DNA of 64,000 nucleotides from Paraburkholderia sp. PGU19 (GTDB lineage Bacteria > Pseudomonadota > Gammaproteobacteria > Burkholderiales > Burkholderiaceae). Of this stretch, positions 32,238-42,129 are shown in pieces. Each line of letters opens with the position of its first letter. Within the stretch, counting starts at the first letter, position 1. A program made the position numbers and the translations under genes. The notes under the pieces were generated by a model that did not search any database, was not told the origin of the DNA, and was given only the letters and a program-made list of their open reading frames with translations. The stretch is from contig NZ_AP023179.1 of assembly GCF_013426915.1 (NCBI RefSeq), positions 1,798,001 through 1,862,000 of the forward strand. The letters are read 5' to 3'.

Positions 32238-32253
32238 TGTGCGCTGGCGCACA
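32238..32253. promoter_or_regulatory. Palindrome 1 (TGTGCGCTGGCGCACA), candidate enhancer site
   Basis: Perfect 7-bp arms TGTGCGC/GCGCACA with a 2-base centre. It shares TGTGCGC and CGCACA with the palindrome 35 bases downstream. It lies about 300 bases upstream of the sigma54-like promoter. Confidence 0.55.
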
Positions 32254-32272
32254 TCGAATGCAGACAGCCTTA

Positions 32273-32288
32273 TGTGCGCTAACGCACA
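32273..32288. promoter_or_regulatory. Palindrome 2 (TGTGCGCTAACGCACA), candidate enhancer site
   Basis: The inverted repeat can be extended to ATGTGCG / CGCACAT (32272-32289). Centre-to-centre distance from palindrome 1 is 35 bases, a little over three helical turns. It is likely bound by the same regulator dimer. Confidence 0.55.
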
Positions 32289-32535
32289 TTGCTGTGTACG
32301 TGTTGCGACACTTGCGGCATGCGTGAACGGCGCGTTTTCTTGCGCATACAGCTGGAAGTGTTGAATCTCTCTGCACGTCTCAATCGATTTCATAAGGAAT
32401 CGCCAACGCGATGCGCGCGAGACCGCGCAATCTTTCGCGCATCGCTTGCCTCAGACGAATTCCGCCCGCTGTGCACGCCGTTTCAGCTTTGAATCAAAGC
32501 CGGCTGCTGTTGCAACGCACAAGCATGTTCTTTGC

Positions 32536-32550
32536 TGGGCATGCTTTTGC
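32536..32550 (+). promoter_or_regulatory. Candidate sigma54 promoter of the pga operon
   Basis: TGGGCATGCTTTTGC keeps the GG-N10-GC spacing, with TTGC at the -12 element. It differs from TGGCAC-N5-TTGC only in the -24 flank. It lies about 350 bases upstream of pgaA, leaving a long leader. Confidence 0.45.
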
Positions 32551-32901
32551 GTCCGATGAATGCGATGGTTTCCATACCCAATCCGTACTCCGAAAATTGA
32601 TTCGTATTGCTTGTCGAGTTCAGCGATGAAACGTTTTTGACGTTTTACAGGTCGCCTGCAAGCGCGCTTTTGTAGCGAGCCCTTAACCAGGAAGGTTGAG
32701 AGGGGTGCTGGTACGGACCTCGCTATAAGCCTCGCCGCGCAATTGGACGGGGCCGGTGCGCGACGCAACAACTGGCCATCGAAACAAGACGCTGTACTCC
32801 ACGCCTCTCACAGGCCACGCGACGTTGTTGCTCTCCATGCGCCATTTGCATGGTGCAGGGACTCGCTTTGTCTGGAGCCTGGCACCGACAAGCGAGGAAT
32901 C

Positions 32902-34947
32902 ATGAAAACGAAACGCTCTAGCCGACACAAGCACGCTGCAGTCAAGGCGACCGCCTTGCTGCTGGTGCTGCTTGCGCGCGACTACTGCGCCGCGCAGCCG
33001 ACCACTGCGTCCGAAAGCACGGGGAACGTCGCAGCAGGACATGTTGCAGAAGGCAAGGTAGACACGGAGCGCGACCAGCTCCGCAAACGCATCTTTGCGG
33101 AAGCGGGCGCGGGAGCCGCGCAGCTTGCGCTGCAGGAAGCGCGTGCGAGCCTGGACGTGTTCTCCGATCACGACCTGTTCCAGATCGAAGCGCTCGTCGT
33201 CGAGACGGAGGTGCACTGGGGAAGGCAACAGTCGCTTGCTTCCGATGAACCCGACCGGCTCGCGCAGTCGAACACGGCGCTCGCGCATATCGACGAGATG
33301 CTGGCGCGCATGCCGGCATCGGATGAATTCGCGGACGTGCGCCGCTCGGTGCTCGTCGAAAAAGTCGCTGCATTGCAGGGCGTCGGCCGCATGAAGGAGG
33401 CGACGGTGCTCTACGAAGACCTGTCGCGCTCGAACCAGCCGATGCCCGCGCGCACCTACGCGGCAGCCGGCGATGCGTACACGTACCTCGATCAGCCGCG
33501 CAAAGCGGCGCCCGCTTACGAGCGTGCGTTGCAGACGCCCGTCGAGCCGCTCGTGCCGTCCGTCGAGCCGCACGCGTTGAAACGCATCGACGTGCAGGAG
33601 GGGCTCTTTTTCGCGTACCTCGATTCAGGCCGCTACGACAACGCGCAGCAGCTGCTCAAGGAAATTTCCGCCAGCACGCCGATTCGCGCGGATCTCTCCG
33701 ACCACCCGGAAGACGTGAACGAAGACTATGGCCGTGTGAAGAAGCTGCAGGCGCAGTACCTGCTCTACACGGACCGCACGCGCGAAGGCGTCGCCGCGCT
33801 CGACGAACTGCGTCACGAGGCGCCGTTCGATCCCGCGCTGATCAGCGCGCGCTCGGATGCGTCGCTCGTGCAGCAGCGTCCGCACGAGGCGCAGAAGGTC
33901 TACGAAGGCACGCTCGTCGATCACCCCGGCGACATCGAAACGCTCGCGGGTCTGGGCCGCACGGCGCTCGAACTGGGTCAGTACGACCGCGCGGCCGACG
34001 TCAATGCAACCTTCAGCGACCGCTTTCCCGATAACAACACGGTCAAGACGTTCCAGCAGGATTACGCGGCATACAAGAGCCCGCAGTTGATCGTCGCCGG
34101 CAACGGGCAGAAGGGCAACTCGGTCCTCGCCGATGAAAACTGGGGCATCGACACGCAGCTGTACTCGATGCCGCTCGCCGAGTACTGGCGCGTGTTCGCG
34201 CATCAGTTCAGCGGCCGCGCAAACACGGGCGACGGCAACAGCGTGAGCCGCATCCGCAACGGCATCGGCGCGGACTTCCGCTTTCATGGCATCGACGCCG
34301 CGGCGGAAGTCGACCGCTCGACGGGCGGTCAGGCGAAAACAGGCGGCGCCGGCAGCGTGAGCTACGCACCCGACGACCGCTGGCGCTTTTCGGCAGGTGT
34401 CGACAGCAACGTCAACACGCTGCCGTGGAAAGCGTACCAGGCAGGCGTCACGGGCCGTGCGGCAACGGGTGGCGTGCGCTACAGCATCGACGATTACCGC
34501 TACTTCGATCTTACGTACGGCGCGACGCGCTATAGCGACACGAACTTCAACCAGGCGTGGGTCGGCACGTGGTACGAGCGTCTCATCAACACGCCGAGCC
34601 ATCTCGTCGCGACGTGGGTGGAGTTGAACACGAGCAGCAACACGCTCGCGAACACCGCGTACTTCGCACCGCATCGCGACATGACGGCGCAACTCACGGC
34701 GATGTACCAGTGGACGTCGTGGCGCAACGCGGACCAGTCGCTTGCGAACCGCGCGTACGCGACGGTCGGCGGCTACCGACAAACGGATATCGGCAACAGC
34801 ATGCTGTGGGAAGTGCGGCTTGAGCAGCAATGGCAATTCAACGCGCACGCATCGCTTGCGTATGGCATCGGCCTTTCCAGCCAGCGCCTCGATCACACGC
34901 GCGAGACCAGCAAGCTCATCTACCTGAACCTGAACATTCCTCTGTAG
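32902..34947 (+). CDS. pgaA: PgaA, outer-membrane export porin for poly-beta-1,6-GlcNAc (PNAG)
   Basis: 681 residues from the ATG giving MKTKRSSRHKHAAVK, 6 bases after CGAGGA. A signal peptide is followed by TPR-like helical repeats in about residues 50-370 (for example AYERALQTPVEP and LAGLGRTALELGQYDRAADV). A C-terminal beta-barrel follows, with alternating hydrophobic strands and a terminal LIYLNLNIPL strand. It is shorter than E. coli PgaA (about 807). The TPR part binds the deacetylase PgaB and the barrel exports partly deacetylated PNAG. It is the first gene of pgaABCD-glmS. Confidence 0.9.
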   Translation: MKTKRSSRHKHAAVKATALLLVLLARDYCAAQPTTASESTGNVAAGHVAEGKVDTERDQLRKRIFAEAGAGAAQLALQEARASLDVFSDHDLFQIEALVVETEVHWGRQQSLASDEPDRLAQSNTALAHIDEMLARMPASDEFADVRRSVLVEKVAALQGVGRMKEATVLYEDLSRSNQPMPARTYAAAGDAYTYLDQPRKAAPAYERALQTPVEPLVPSVEPHALKRIDVQEGLFFAYLDSGRYDNAQQLLKEISASTPIRADLSDHPEDVNEDYGRVKKLQAQYLLYTDRTREGVAALDELRHEAPFDPALISARSDASLVQQRPHEAQKVYEGTLVDHPGDIETLAGLGRTALELGQYDRAADVNATFSDRFPDNNTVKTFQQDYAAYKSPQLIVAGNGQKGNSVLADENWGIDTQLYSMPLAEYWRVFAHQFSGRANTGDGNSVSRIRNGIGADFRFHGIDAAAEVDRSTGGQAKTGGAGSVSYAPDDRWRFSAGVDSNVNTLPWKAYQAGVTGRAATGGVRYSIDDYRYFDLTYGATRYSDTNFNQAWVGTWYERLINTPSHLVATWVELNTSSNTLANTAYFAPHRDMTAQLTAMYQWTSWRNADQSLANRAYATVGGYRQTDIGNSMLWEVRLEQQWQFNAHASLAYGIGLSSQRLDHTRETSKLIYLNLNIPL

Positions 34948-34953
34948 GTCACC

Positions 34954-36996
34954 ATGGACAAGCTCAATCGCAGACGTTTTCTTGCATTCGCCGCCGGTCT
35001 CGCCGCCGTACCCGCTGCGCAGGCCCGTATCGCGCTCGACCGTTTGCCGCCGGCCGACGCGGACGATGGCCTGACGTTCCGCGTGCTCGCCATTCACGAC
35101 ATCCGCGACGACCTGCGCGCCGATGTGTCGACGGTCGCCGATACCTGCGCGATCAGCACGGCCACGCTCAACACGATCTTCGCCTGGCTGAAGGCGAAGG
35201 ACTTCCGCCCGGTGAGCGTCGATCAGATCGTCGCGTCGCGCAACGGCGGTCCGCGCCTGCCGCCGCGCGCCGTGCTGCTCACCTTCGACGACGCATACAA
35301 GAGCCAGTTCACGCGCGCGTTCCCGCTGCTTCAGCAGTACGGCTATCCCGCGCTGATCGGCGTCGTCACGCGCTGGACCGACACGCCCGCAGGCGACCCC
35401 GTGCGCATCAGCCACAAGTCGGTGATGCCGCCGGGCTACTTCATGAGCTGGGACGACCTGCGCGAGATGGCGAACTCCGGCCTCGTCGAAGTGGCGTCGC
35501 ACACGCACGACATGCACCACGGCGCGCTTGCCAATCCGCAAGGCAATGAACTGCCCGCCGCGAGCGCGCATCTGTACTACCCGCAGCTGGAGCGCTACGA
35601 GACGGACGAAGAGTACCAGGCGCGCGTGCACGACGACCTGAAGCAGAGCGTCGACCTGATCGAGGCCCGCACGGGCGTGACCGTGCGCTCGGCCGTGTGG
35701 CCGTACGGGATGTACAACGCGGCGCTCATCAAGGCGTCGCAGGCGCTCGGCATGTCCGTGCATTTCACGCTCGACGACGGCCCGAACACGCCCGACGTGC
35801 CGCTCACGGCAATTCGCCGCCTGCTGGTCTCATACGACTGGGACGTCGGCACGCTGATCGCGCAGATGCGTTCGTCGCGCCTGTATCGCGGCGAACACAA
35901 TCCCGTCGAACGCGTGGTCAATGTGTCGCTCGACGAGATGTACGACATCGATCCGAACAGGAGCGAAGAAAAGCTCGGCAGGCTGCTCGACCGCATCAAG
36001 GATCTCGAGCCGAAGTCGGTGTACCTGAAGGCGTACTGGGACCCCGACAACACGGGCGTCGCACGCGCACTGTACTACCCGAACCGCCATATGCCGATGC
36101 GCGCCGACCTGTTCAACCGCGTCGCGTGGCAACTGATCACGCGCGCCGGCGTCCAGGTGTACGCGCGCATGCCGCTGCTCGCGTTCGATCTGCCGACAGG
36201 GCATGCGGCGGCGGGACGTTTCGTCGAAGTCGCGGCCAACGGCCCCGCTGATACGCGGCAAGGCCGCACGCCGCGCCTGAGTCCGTTCGATCCCGTTGCG
36301 CGTCAAACCATCCAGGACATCTACGACGACCTCACGCGTTATTCGAGCTTCAACGGCGTCGTGTTCGGCGCGGACGCGACCTTGAACGCGTACGAGGACA
36401 CGAGCGCCGCGGCGCTGGCCGTGTACCGCTCGTGGGGCCTCCCCGGTGACGTCGCGCAGATTCACGCGTCCGACGACCTGATGCAGCGCTGGGCGAAGGG
36501 CAAGACCGCCTATCTGAACACCTTCACGAACCAGCTTGCCGAGCGCGTGCGCGCCTATCAGGGCGGCGGCAACGTGCTGACGGCGCGCACCGTGCCCGCC
36601 GAGGCTGTGTTCGATGCGAACGCCGAGCGCAACTTCTCGTTGAGCCTCGCGTCGTCGCTGGCGAACTACGACTTCGTCGCGCTGACGGCGGCGCCGCGTG
36701 CCAGTGGCGAACGCGTCAGCGACGCTTGGCTCGACAGCCTGCGCCAAACGGTGATGCAGCAGCAGGGCGCGGTGGCGAAGACCGTGTTCGAGCTGCCGGC
36801 GATCAACCAGCAGACGCAGCAGCCCGTCGAGGCGGCCGTGCTGCGCGCGCAGATGAAGCGGCTCAACGCGGCGGGTGTCGTGCATCTGGGCTACGGGCCG
36901 GACGACTTCCTGAAGAACCGGCCGGACACGACCGTGCTGCGCGACGTGATGTCGGTGCAGAGCACGCTGAGATCGAATCAGGGGATGTTGGGTTGA
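34954..36996 (+). CDS. pgaB: PgaB, PNAG N-deacetylase with C-terminal glycoside-hydrolase domain
   Basis: 680 residues. The N-terminal carbohydrate esterase 4-like domain has LLTFDDAYKSQF (Asp112-Asp113) and HTHDMHHG (metal His183 and His188), matching the E. coli layout. WPYGMYN follows. The C-terminal domain (about 310-670) corresponds to the PNAG hydrolase domain that steers polymer to PgaA. The N-terminus NRRRFLAFAAGLAAVPAAQA looks like a Tat signal and has no lipobox Cys, unlike E. coli PgaB. It acts in the periplasm. Confidence 0.92.
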   Translation: MDKLNRRRFLAFAAGLAAVPAAQARIALDRLPPADADDGLTFRVLAIHDIRDDLRADVSTVADTCAISTATLNTIFAWLKAKDFRPVSVDQIVASRNGGPRLPPRAVLLTFDDAYKSQFTRAFPLLQQYGYPALIGVVTRWTDTPAGDPVRISHKSVMPPGYFMSWDDLREMANSGLVEVASHTHDMHHGALANPQGNELPAASAHLYYPQLERYETDEEYQARVHDDLKQSVDLIEARTGVTVRSAVWPYGMYNAALIKASQALGMSVHFTLDDGPNTPDVPLTAIRRLLVSYDWDVGTLIAQMRSSRLYRGEHNPVERVVNVSLDEMYDIDPNRSEEKLGRLLDRIKDLEPKSVYLKAYWDPDNTGVARALYYPNRHMPMRADLFNRVAWQLITRAGVQVYARMPLLAFDLPTGHAAAGRFVEVAANGPADTRQGRTPRLSPFDPVARQTIQDIYDDLTRYSSFNGVVFGADATLNAYEDTSAAALAVYRSWGLPGDVAQIHASDDLMQRWAKGKTAYLNTFTNQLAERVRAYQGGGNVLTARTVPAEAVFDANAERNFSLSLASSLANYDFVALTAAPRASGERVSDAWLDSLRQTVMQQQGAVAKTVFELPAINQQTQQPVEAAVLRAQMKRLNAAGVVHLGYGPDDFLKNRPDTTVLRDVMSVQSTLRSNQGMLG

Positions 36997-37051
36997 GCCT
37001 CGCGCGACGCATGTCGATCAACGCGATGCCAACCCGGACCAGGGGACCACA

Positions 37052-38353
37052 ATGAAAAACGCAATGAACATCATCTCGAACTTCGTCTTCTACTATCCGC
37101 TGCTGATGGCGTATCTGTGGATGGTGGGGGGACTGCTTCACTATCTGCTGATCGAGCGCCGCGACGCCGGGCGCAAGGCGGCGCCGCCGCTTGCCTCGTA
37201 TCCGAAGGTGTCCGTCGTCGTGCCTTGCTACAACGAAGCGGACAACGTGCGCGAAGTGATCGCGTGTCTCGACCAGCTGAACTATCCGAACTACAACATC
37301 ATCGCGATCAACGACGGCAGCCGCGATGAAACGGGCGCGATCCTGAACCAGCTCGTAAATGTGTATCCGAAGCTCGTCGTCGTGCACCAGCATCAGAACG
37401 AGGGCAAGGCGATCGGTCTCACGACGGCCGCGATGCTGTCGGATGCCGAGTACCTGATGTGTATCGACGGCGATTCGCTGCTCGACAAGGAAGCGATCGG
37501 CTGGATGCTGCGCCACTTCCTCGACGATCCATCCGTCGGCGCGGTGACGGGCAACCCGCGCATCCGCACGCGCTCGTCGCTGCTCGGGCGCATGCAGGTG
37601 GGCGAGTTTTCATCGATCGTCGGTCTCATCAAGCGTACGCAGCATATGTATGGACGCTTGCTGACGGTGTCGGGCGTGGTGTCGATGTTCAGGAAACGCG
37701 CACTGCAGGAAGTGGGCTACTGGAGCTCCGACATGCTGACGGAAGATATCGACATCAGCTGGAAGCTGCAGGTGCAGGGCTGGGGCGTGGACTTCGAATC
37801 GCGCGCGCTCAGCTGGATCCTGATGCCCGAGACCTTCCGCGGTCTCTACAAGCAGCGTCTGCGCTGGGCCAAGGGCGGCATCCAGGTGCTCTTCAAGTAC
37901 GCGGGCGCCGTGCTCTCCCGTCGCAACATGATGATGTGGCCGATCTTCATCGAGTACGCTACGAGCATCGTATGGGCGTATTGCATGCTGTTCACGCTCG
38001 TGATGATGGCGGCCACCGCGCTCTTCACGCTGCCCGAAACCTGGCGCTTCGCGTTCGTGCCGCGCGGCACGGGTGTGCTGCTGTTCGCGACCTGCTGCGC
38101 GCAGATCCTGATCGGCTGTCTGATCGACCGGCGCTACGACAAGAACCTGCTGCGCTATTTCGTCGACACCGTCTGGTATCCCGCTGCGTTCTGGGCAATC
38201 AGCATGATTGCGTCGGTGATCGCGCTGCCGGGCGTGATCAGCCAGCGCCGCAGAAAGCGCGCGCGCTGGGTCAGCCCGGATCGCGGCATCCGTTCGAGCG
38301 GCGCGGTCACGGCCGACGCCTCGGCGGCACTGCTCACGCAGCGTCCGGATTGA
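37052..38353 (+). CDS. pgaC: PgaC, PNAG synthase (GT2 N-acetylglucosaminyltransferase)
   Basis: 433 residues. A membrane span near the N-terminus is followed by a GT2 cytoplasmic domain with VVVPCYNEADNVREV, DGD (Asp139 and Asp141), the acid TED (230-232), and QRLRW (268-272), all hallmarks of processive beta-glycan synthases. Two to four C-terminal spans follow. It polymerises UDP-GlcNAc with PgaD and is activated by c-di-GMP in E. coli. Confidence 0.94.
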   Translation: MKNAMNIISNFVFYYPLLMAYLWMVGGLLHYLLIERRDAGRKAAPPLASYPKVSVVVPCYNEADNVREVIACLDQLNYPNYNIIAINDGSRDETGAILNQLVNVYPKLVVVHQHQNEGKAIGLTTAAMLSDAEYLMCIDGDSLLDKEAIGWMLRHFLDDPSVGAVTGNPRIRTRSSLLGRMQVGEFSSIVGLIKRTQHMYGRLLTVSGVVSMFRKRALQEVGYWSSDMLTEDIDISWKLQVQGWGVDFESRALSWILMPETFRGLYKQRLRWAKGGIQVLFKYAGAVLSRRNMMMWPIFIEYATSIVWAYCMLFTLVMMAATALFTLPETWRFAFVPRGTGVLLFATCCAQILIGCLIDRRYDKNLLRYFVDTVWYPAAFWAISMIASVIALPGVISQRRRKRARWVSPDRGIRSSGAVTADASAALLTQRPD

Positions 38354-38420
38354 AGCACTGAAGCACGTGGGATGAAGCAATCGAATTGACAACGCAAGTC
38401 AACCGTTTCAGGGGAACAAC

Positions 38421-38873
38421 ATGGAATTTCCGATCATCGATGTTTCGAAGCAGTCCGTCTCGCAGTTCGCCACGGAAGGCAGCAAGGCCAAAGCCATGCG
38501 CACCGTCGCGTGGTATCGCGTGGTGCGGCCGACGCTCGTGCTCGGCACGTGGGTGCTGGCCGCACTGTATATCCGCTGGTGTCTTGCGAATGCGAGCGAA
38601 GAAGAGCTGTCGCTCGATGCGTTCATGCCCGGCATCATGGGCATCGGCATCGTCGCGCTGGCGATGATTCTGTGGACCTTCGGCCGCCAGATGGACGCAA
38701 TGAGCACGAACCGCGTGCGCCGCATGCCGCAGACGAGTGAAGCGCAAGCGCCGCAGACTACGCACGAAATTCCGGAAGGCGATGCGGGCCGCTGCCTCGT
38801 CGCCTATCACGACGCCGACGGCATGATCTCGCACGTCATGAGCGTGCCCGAGTTCGAGCGCGAAGCGGCATAA
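38421..38873 (+). CDS. pgaD: PgaD, accessory subunit of PNAG synthase
   Basis: 150 residues with two membrane spans ([18 protein letters not shown] and [18 protein letters not shown]) and a soluble C-terminal tail. It carries the PgaD-like arrangement and sits directly after pgaC, where PgaD is required for polymerisation and for c-di-GMP response. RAGGGG-type ribosome-binding sequence CAGGGGAACAAC precedes the start. Confidence 0.85.
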   Translation: MEFPIIDVSKQSVSQFATEGSKAKAMRTVAWYRVVRPTLVLGTWVLAALYIRWCLANASEEELSLDAFMPGIMGIGIVALAMILWTFGRQMDAMSTNRVRRMPQTSEAQAPQTTHEIPEGDAGRCLVAYHDADGMISHVMSVPEFEREAA

Positions 38874-38919
38874 GCGAGCGCGTTCTCACAGTACAAACAC
38901 ACGCACCACGGAGACCAAC

Positions 38920-40749
38920 ATGTGCGGAATCGTAGGAGCAGTGGCCCAGCGCGACGTCGTCGGCGTGCTGACGGAAGGCCTGCGCAGGCTCGAATATCGC
39001 GGCTATGACTCGTGCGGCGTCGCCGTCCTGCAACACGGCGCGCCGCGCCGCGTGCGCAGCGTCGAGCGCGTCGCGAATCTCGCGGACCAGGTTCATGAAG
39101 CAAGGCTGTCGGGCACGATCGGCGTTGCGCACACGCGCTGGGCGACGCACGGCGCGCCCGTCACCGACAACGCGCACCCGATCTTTTCGCGCGACGAGAT
39201 CGCGCTCGTGCACAACGGCATCATCGAGAATCACGAGCCGCTGCGCGACGAGCTGACAGCGCTCGGCTATGCGTTCGAATCGGATACCGACACGGAAGTG
39301 ATCGCGCATCTGATCCATCACACGCGCGAGCAGGACCCGTCGCGCGACCTGCTGACGGCCGTGCAGCGGGCATTGCTGCGTCTGCGCGGCGCGTATGCGA
39401 TCGCCGTGTTCGCGAAGAGCGAGCCCGACCGCGTGATCGGCGCGCGCGCCGGCTCGCCGCTGGTGATCGGCGTGGGCGAGCGCGGCAACTATCTGGCCTC
39501 GGATGCGATGGCGCTGTCGGGCACGGTCGAACATTTCATCTTCCTGGAAGAAGGCGATATCGCGGTGCTGTCGTGCGACGGCGTGCATATCGTCGATCGC
39601 GACGGCGCGACCGTGCGCCGCGAAGTGCAGGCGCAGCACGCGAGCCACTACGCGGCCGAACTCGGTCCGTATCGTCACTACATGCAGAAGGAAATCTTCG
39701 AGCAGCCGGACGTCGTCGCCGACGCGACGGAGCGCGTCCGTTCGATCACTCCCGCCTTGTTCGGCGCGAATGCGCAGCGCGCGTTCAGCGAGATCGACTC
39801 GCTGCTGCTGCTCGCGTGCGGCACGAGCTATTACTCCGCGCTGACGGCGAAGTACTGGCTCGAATCGATCGCGGGGATTCCGACTCAGGTGGAGATCGCG
39901 AGCGAGTACCGGTATCGCGAGAGCGTGGTGAATCCGTGCGCGATGGTCGTCGTCGTGTCGCAATCGGGCGAAACGGCCGATACGCTCGTCGCGTTGAAGC
40001 ACGCGCAGGAACTCGGCCATCACCATACGCTCGCGATCTGCAACGTGCCGCATAGCTCGATGATGCGGCTTACGGAATTGCAGTACCTGACGGGCGCGGG
40101 GCCGGAAATCGGCGTCGCTTCGACGAAGGCGTTCACGACCCAACTGGTCGCGCTGTTCCTGCTCGCGCTCACGCTCGGCAAGGAACGCGGCCACGTGAGC
40201 ACCGACGAGGAAGCGCACGCGCTGCGGCAACTGCATCATCTGCCGGCCGCGCTCAATAGCGTGCTCGCGCTGGAGCCGCAACTCGTCGCATGGGCGGAAG
40301 CGCTTGCGCGCAAGGACCACGCGCTGTTCCTCGGGCGCGGCGTGCATTACCCCATCGCGCTCGAAGGCGCGCTCAAGCTGAAGGAAATCTCGTACGTGCA
40401 TGCGGAAGCGTATCCGGCGGGCGAACTGAAGCATGGGCCGCTGGCGATCGTCACGAACGAGATGCCCGTCATCACGATCGCGCCGAATGACGCGCTGCTT
40501 GAAAAACTCAAGTCGAACATCCAGGAAGTGCGTGCGCGCGGCGGCCAGCTGTACGTGCTCGCCGATGCGGGCACGAAGATCGAAAGCCGCGACGGCGTGC
40601 GCGTGATCCAGCTGCCCGAGCATTACGGGCCGCTATCTCCGATCCTGCATGTGGTGCCGCTGCAATTGCTCGCGTATCACACGGCTTGCGCGCGCGGCAC
40701 CGACGTCGACAAGCCCCGCAATCTTGCGAAGTCGGTCACGGTGGAGTGA
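38920..40749 (+). CDS. glmS: Glucosamine-6-phosphate synthase (GlmS), glutamine-dependent
   Basis: 609 residues. The N-terminal MCGIVGA exposes the nucleophilic Cys after Met removal. An N-terminal nucleophile glutaminase domain (to about 240) is followed by two SIS isomerase domains, with [16 protein letters not shown] and SQSGETADT in the phosphosugar site. It makes GlcN-6-P from fructose-6-P and glutamine, the first step towards UDP-GlcNAc. A copy inside the pga operon would feed the polymer. Another housekeeping glmS is likely elsewhere in the genome. Confidence 0.95.
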   Translation: MCGIVGAVAQRDVVGVLTEGLRRLEYRGYDSCGVAVLQHGAPRRVRSVERVANLADQVHEARLSGTIGVAHTRWATHGAPVTDNAHPIFSRDEIALVHNGIIENHEPLRDELTALGYAFESDTDTEVIAHLIHHTREQDPSRDLLTAVQRALLRLRGAYAIAVFAKSEPDRVIGARAGSPLVIGVGERGNYLASDAMALSGTVEHFIFLEEGDIAVLSCDGVHIVDRDGATVRREVQAQHASHYAAELGPYRHYMQKEIFEQPDVVADATERVRSITPALFGANAQRAFSEIDSLLLLACGTSYYSALTAKYWLESIAGIPTQVEIASEYRYRESVVNPCAMVVVVSQSGETADTLVALKHAQELGHHHTLAICNVPHSSMMRLTELQYLTGAGPEIGVASTKAFTTQLVALFLLALTLGKERGHVSTDEEAHALRQLHHLPAALNSVLALEPQLVAWAEALARKDHALFLGRGVHYPIALEGALKLKEISYVHAEAYPAGELKHGPLAIVTNEMPVITIAPNDALLEKLKSNIQEVRARGGQLYVLADAGTKIESRDGVRVIQLPEHYGPLSPILHVVPLQLLAYHTACARGTDVDKPRNLAKSVTVE

Positions 40750-40758
40750 AGGGCGCTC

Positions 40759-41991
40759 ATGCGGACTACGATTGCAGTGCTCGTCATGGCGGCCACGGTG
40801 GCCGCAAGCTGCGTCGTTCCGTCCGCGCTCGCGGGCGGAACGAAGGCGGCCAGGGCCGCTAAAGCCGCGAGCGCGCCGACGGGCGACCTGCGCGCCTATA
40901 TGCACGGCATCGGCGCGATTACCGATGCGCAGGGCGCCACCACCGTGTTCTTCAGCAGCTCGGGCCTGCCGCCGCGCGGCGCGGGGCGCGACCGCAACTG
41001 GACGCACGATGTCTACATCGCGCGCTGGACGCCGCAGCAGCCCAAGCTCGACCGTCCACGCGTGTTCATCAGCCGGCCGGAGGCGCAGGAGCCCGTGTCC
41101 GTCGCGCAGAACGATACGGGCCGCGTGATGGTGTCGTTCGAGGACGGCTGGAATACGCCGAATGAAGTGAGCCAGCGCTATGGCGTCTATACGTCCGACC
41201 TGAAGGACGTGAAGCCCTATCCGAACGATGTGCTGTCGGGCGGACACTCGGGGCATGTCGCCGCCGTCGGCTCGCGCTTCGTCGTGTTCTATTCGAACGA
41301 CTGGGTGAACGGCGGCGGCGTCGATAACCTCGGCACGGGCAACGGCGTGTACGTGAAGACCTACGATGCCGACGGCGCGCTGCTGCAAGCCATCGACGTC
41401 GCGCCGCGCGTGCGCGAATGGTGGCCGATGCTTGCCGCCTCGCCGACGCGCGCGCTGCTCGTGTGGCAGCAGTACGTGAGCGGCGAGACGTATGCGCGGC
41501 TGAAGGTCGCGACGCTCGATCCGTCGGCGGGCGCGCTCAGCGAGCCGCGCGTGATCGCGGACCGGCTGCTGTACTACACGTATGCGGCGGCGTACGTGCC
41601 TTCCATCGACCGCTTCGTCGTGGTCGCGACGACCGACAAGGGCAAAGGCTTCGCGCAACTGATCGACGCTAGCGGCCAGACCACAGCGACGCTCGATTGC
41701 ATGCCGGCGTCGGTGCGCGAGGCGGGCATCGCGGTGATCGGCGAGCGGGCGTTCACGCCGTCGCAGGATGGACGTTTGCTGCATCTGAAGCTCACGGCGG
41801 CGTCGATCGAACTGGCGGGCACGCAGCCTTCGCCGATTGCATGGACTTATACAGGCAGCGTCGGGCTGGTGCGCTCGCCGACCCAGCTGCATTGGGTCGC
41901 GACGAGCCCGAAAGGGCTGCAGGAGGCGGACTTCGATCTGAAGGCGGCGAATGTGAAGGCGCCCGATGCGAAGGATCTGTGCAAGGGATAG
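40759..41991 (+). CDS. Secreted beta-propeller-like protein of unknown function in the PNAG operon
   Basis: 410 residues, starting 9 bases after glmS, so very likely co-transcribed. A signal peptide (MRTTIAVLVMAATVAASCVV) is followed by repeated strand-turn-strand units such as RVMVSFEDGW, RFVVFYSNDW, RALLVWQQYVSGETY, RFVVVATTDKGKG and LHWVATSPKG, which resemble the blades of sialidase-like propellers. No catalytic motif is recognised. It may bind or trim PNAG at the surface, or be a matrix protein. I know of no such gene in E. coli pga loci. Confidence 0.7.
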   Translation: MRTTIAVLVMAATVAASCVVPSALAGGTKAARAAKAASAPTGDLRAYMHGIGAITDAQGATTVFFSSSGLPPRGAGRDRNWTHDVYIARWTPQQPKLDRPRVFISRPEAQEPVSVAQNDTGRVMVSFEDGWNTPNEVSQRYGVYTSDLKDVKPYPNDVLSGGHSGHVAAVGSRFVVFYSNDWVNGGGVDNLGTGNGVYVKTYDADGALLQAIDVAPRVREWWPMLAASPTRALLVWQQYVSGETYARLKVATLDPSAGALSEPRVIADRLLYYTYAAAYVPSIDRFVVVATTDKGKGFAQLIDASGQTTATLDCMPASVREAGIAVIGERAFTPSQDGRLLHLKLTAASIELAGTQPSPIAWTYTGSVGLVRSPTQLHWVATSPKGLQEADFDLKAANVKAPDAKDLCKG

Positions 41992-42129
41992 CAGTTTCCC
42001 CGTGCGTGCGGTGACGCCCAGCGGCCGCACGCACCCCAATTTTGTATCGCTGTACCGGCCAGATACATTGGGACACATAGCCGGGAATGGGCCAGGGTAT
42101 AAAACCGTCATCGCATCGAGGAGCACGCC

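Larger units (their letters stand above)
32020..32901. other. 882-base non-coding region upstream of the PNAG operon
   Basis: No gene is supported. The region holds two near-identical palindromes (32238-32253 and 32273-32288), a degenerate third (TGTGCG at 32116 followed by TTCGCA) and a sigma54-like promoter (32536-32550). The spacing is that of enhancer sites and promoter for a sigma54-dependent operon. Confidence 0.6.

Noticed and set aside
32142..32902. Small open frames in the pga upstream region
   Set aside because: They overlap palindromes and the promoter candidate, have poor codon use, and lack ribosome-binding sites.
33625..35763. 712-residue open frame on the minus strand across pgaA and pgaB
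   Set aside because: It lies antisense to two recognised genes, with RAVR/HAVR-type low-complexity composition and no motif.
38836..40623. 595-residue minus-strand frame across glmS
   Set aside because: It is the reverse of a canonical GlmS and shows no protein features.
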